From an uncultured Bacteroidaceae bacterium (GTDB taxonomy: Bacteria; Bacteroidota; Bacteroidia; Bacteroidales; Bacteroidaceae), in the NCBI GenBank assembly GCA_905233285.1, contig CAJODY010000016.1, positions 1 through 54,798 of the forward strand: a stretch of 54,798 nucleotides of DNA. Direction: 5' to 3'. A program made the translations under genes and the position numbers. This document shows positions 54,064 to 54,798 of this stretch, one piece after another. The notes beneath the pieces were generated by a model. That model saw nothing but the letters and a program-made list of their open reading frames with translations. It did no database searches and was not told the DNA's origin. Within the stretch, counting starts at the first letter, position 1. Every line of letters begins with the position of its first letter.

Positions 54064-54798
54064 ATGAAAAAACTGTTATCTATCTTTAGCCTTATGCTTA
54101 TTGCTGTAGCTGTGACGGCTCAGCAGAAAATAAGTGTTAAATGGGAACTGAGCGATGCTACTAATCTCAAAGCAACCATTATTACAGGCGACACAGAAGG
54201 CGTGTTGTCAACAAATTATCTGAATGGTACAAATATTGCATCTGCCGAGCCTATGGCTTCTGGTAATGCGGAATCTGGTTATACAGTTCCAGTGTACGAC
54301 CCTGTGTTCATGAAGTTCAATGTGAAAACAAAGGTAACAGGAAAGACTGCTGGACACAATATTGCAATGAGTGTAGGTCCTGCAACTGGACATACTTTTA
54401 AACCTACAAAGATTTCGTTCGACGCTGCTAAGTGTGGTACTGACGGTGGAAACTTCGACGTGTATATCAAAGGAGGTGCCGTGACTTCAGAAAAAGCTTT
54501 GGCTACTAATGTATCACCTCTGCGTAACAGGACAGGACAGAGTAACCCTAATGGCTATTCACACCACGAATATGTAGTGAGCGACATTCTTGTAGAGAGC
54601 GGAAACTTCGTGCTTTTCCTGTATATCTACAACATAAACGGTGTTGACGATGCTAATCCAAAACAGATTGCTTTCAGAAATGTAGTAATCGAAGGCGTGC
54701 TCGACGAACCGATTTACGATGTAAGTCACTATGCCACTGCTGTTGCATGCAAGACTGCTGGAGGCGAAGATGTCAATCTGTATGATATTACGAAAAAT
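54064..54798 (+). CDS. Secreted protein, 3' end beyond the window
   Basis: The first 245 codons of a longer gene; no stop occurs before base 54798. The signal peptide is MKKLLSIFSLMLIAVAVTAQ. The next region (about 22-220) is Thr/Asn/Gly-rich and beta-strand-like: SVKWELSDATNLKATIITGD, then GTDGGNFDVYIKGGAV and VLFLYIYNINGVDDANP. This looks like a carbohydrate-binding or adhesin-type N-terminal domain, perhaps of another pectin-active enzyme, but I cannot identify the family without the rest. Confidence 0.75.
   Translation, partial: MKKLLSIFSLMLIAVAVTAQQKISVKWELSDATNLKATIITGDTEGVLSTNYLNGTNIASAEPMASGNAESGYTVPVYDPVFMKFNVKTKVTGKTAGHNIAMSVGPATGHTFKPTKISFDAAKCGTDGGNFDVYIKGGAVTSEKALATNVSPLRNRTGQSNPNGYSHHEYVVSDILVESGNFVLFLYIYNINGVDDANPKQIAFRNVVIEGVLDEPIYDVSHYATAVACKTAGGEDVNLYDITKN

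Overview
The window looks like chromosomal DNA of a plant-polysaccharide-degrading Bacteroidales bacterium, most likely a Prevotella-type member of the Prevotellaceae. The evidence is the Bacteroidetes promoter form (TTTG, 19-21 bases, TAnnTTTG) in front of several genes, the near absence of Shine-Dalgarno sites, the lipidated TamA homologue (TamL) next to TamB, a DUF5723-type outer-membrane protein, and many secreted enzymes with type I or lipoprotein signal peptides. No rRNA, tRNA, CRISPR array, insertion sequence or SusC/SusD pair is visible.

Layout. 1-2.4 kb: the 3' end of rplI, then nth, a HAD phosphatase and an FHA-like protein. 2.5-9.2 kb: a forward arabinose/rhamnose operon (GH51 arabinofuranosidase, rhaB, rhaA, rhaT, rhaD) in which rhaA and rhaT each carry a frameshift. 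9.3-15.0 kb: reverse genes for an ECF sigma factor and the run prfC-tsaC-clcA-fmt, with clcA frameshifted just before its overlap with fmt. 15.0-17.4 kb: repeat-rich spacer, a YitT protein with a decayed Ham1-like tail, and a gamma carbonic anhydrase homologue. 17.4-27.7 kb: mdh, a GH53 galactanase, tamB, tamL and manA, all forward. 27.7-32.7 kb: reverse DUF5723-type barrel, large lipoprotein and GH30 enzyme. 32.8-35.2 kb: HD-domain protein and gpmI. 35.3-37.0 kb: an AT-rich accessory islet with a candidate structured RNA, a small secreted protein, a broken toxin-antitoxin pair and several repeats. 37.0-48.4 kb: reverse housekeeping run comF, rnr, M13 peptidase, U32 peptidase/lipoprotein fusion, metA, a leuA-like synthase and leuB. 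48.5-53.4 kb: reverse ugd, second GH51 enzyme and a lipoprotein. 53.4 kb to the end: ribE and the start of a secreted protein that runs off the edge.

How the genes fit together. Two GH51 arabinofuranosidases, the GH53 galactanase, the GH30 enzyme and the rhamnose genes together suggest use of rhamnogalacturonan-I pectin side chains and backbone sugars. The enzymes are scattered rather than gathered in one locus. TamB/TamL serve outer-membrane protein assembly, and leuB, the leuA-like gene and metA serve amino-acid synthesis. The most unusual material is non-coding: a promoter-driven RNA with several perfect stems at 35.4-35.6 kb, a 104-base repeat present twice, and short tandem repeats of 7-base period filling at least eight gene junctions.
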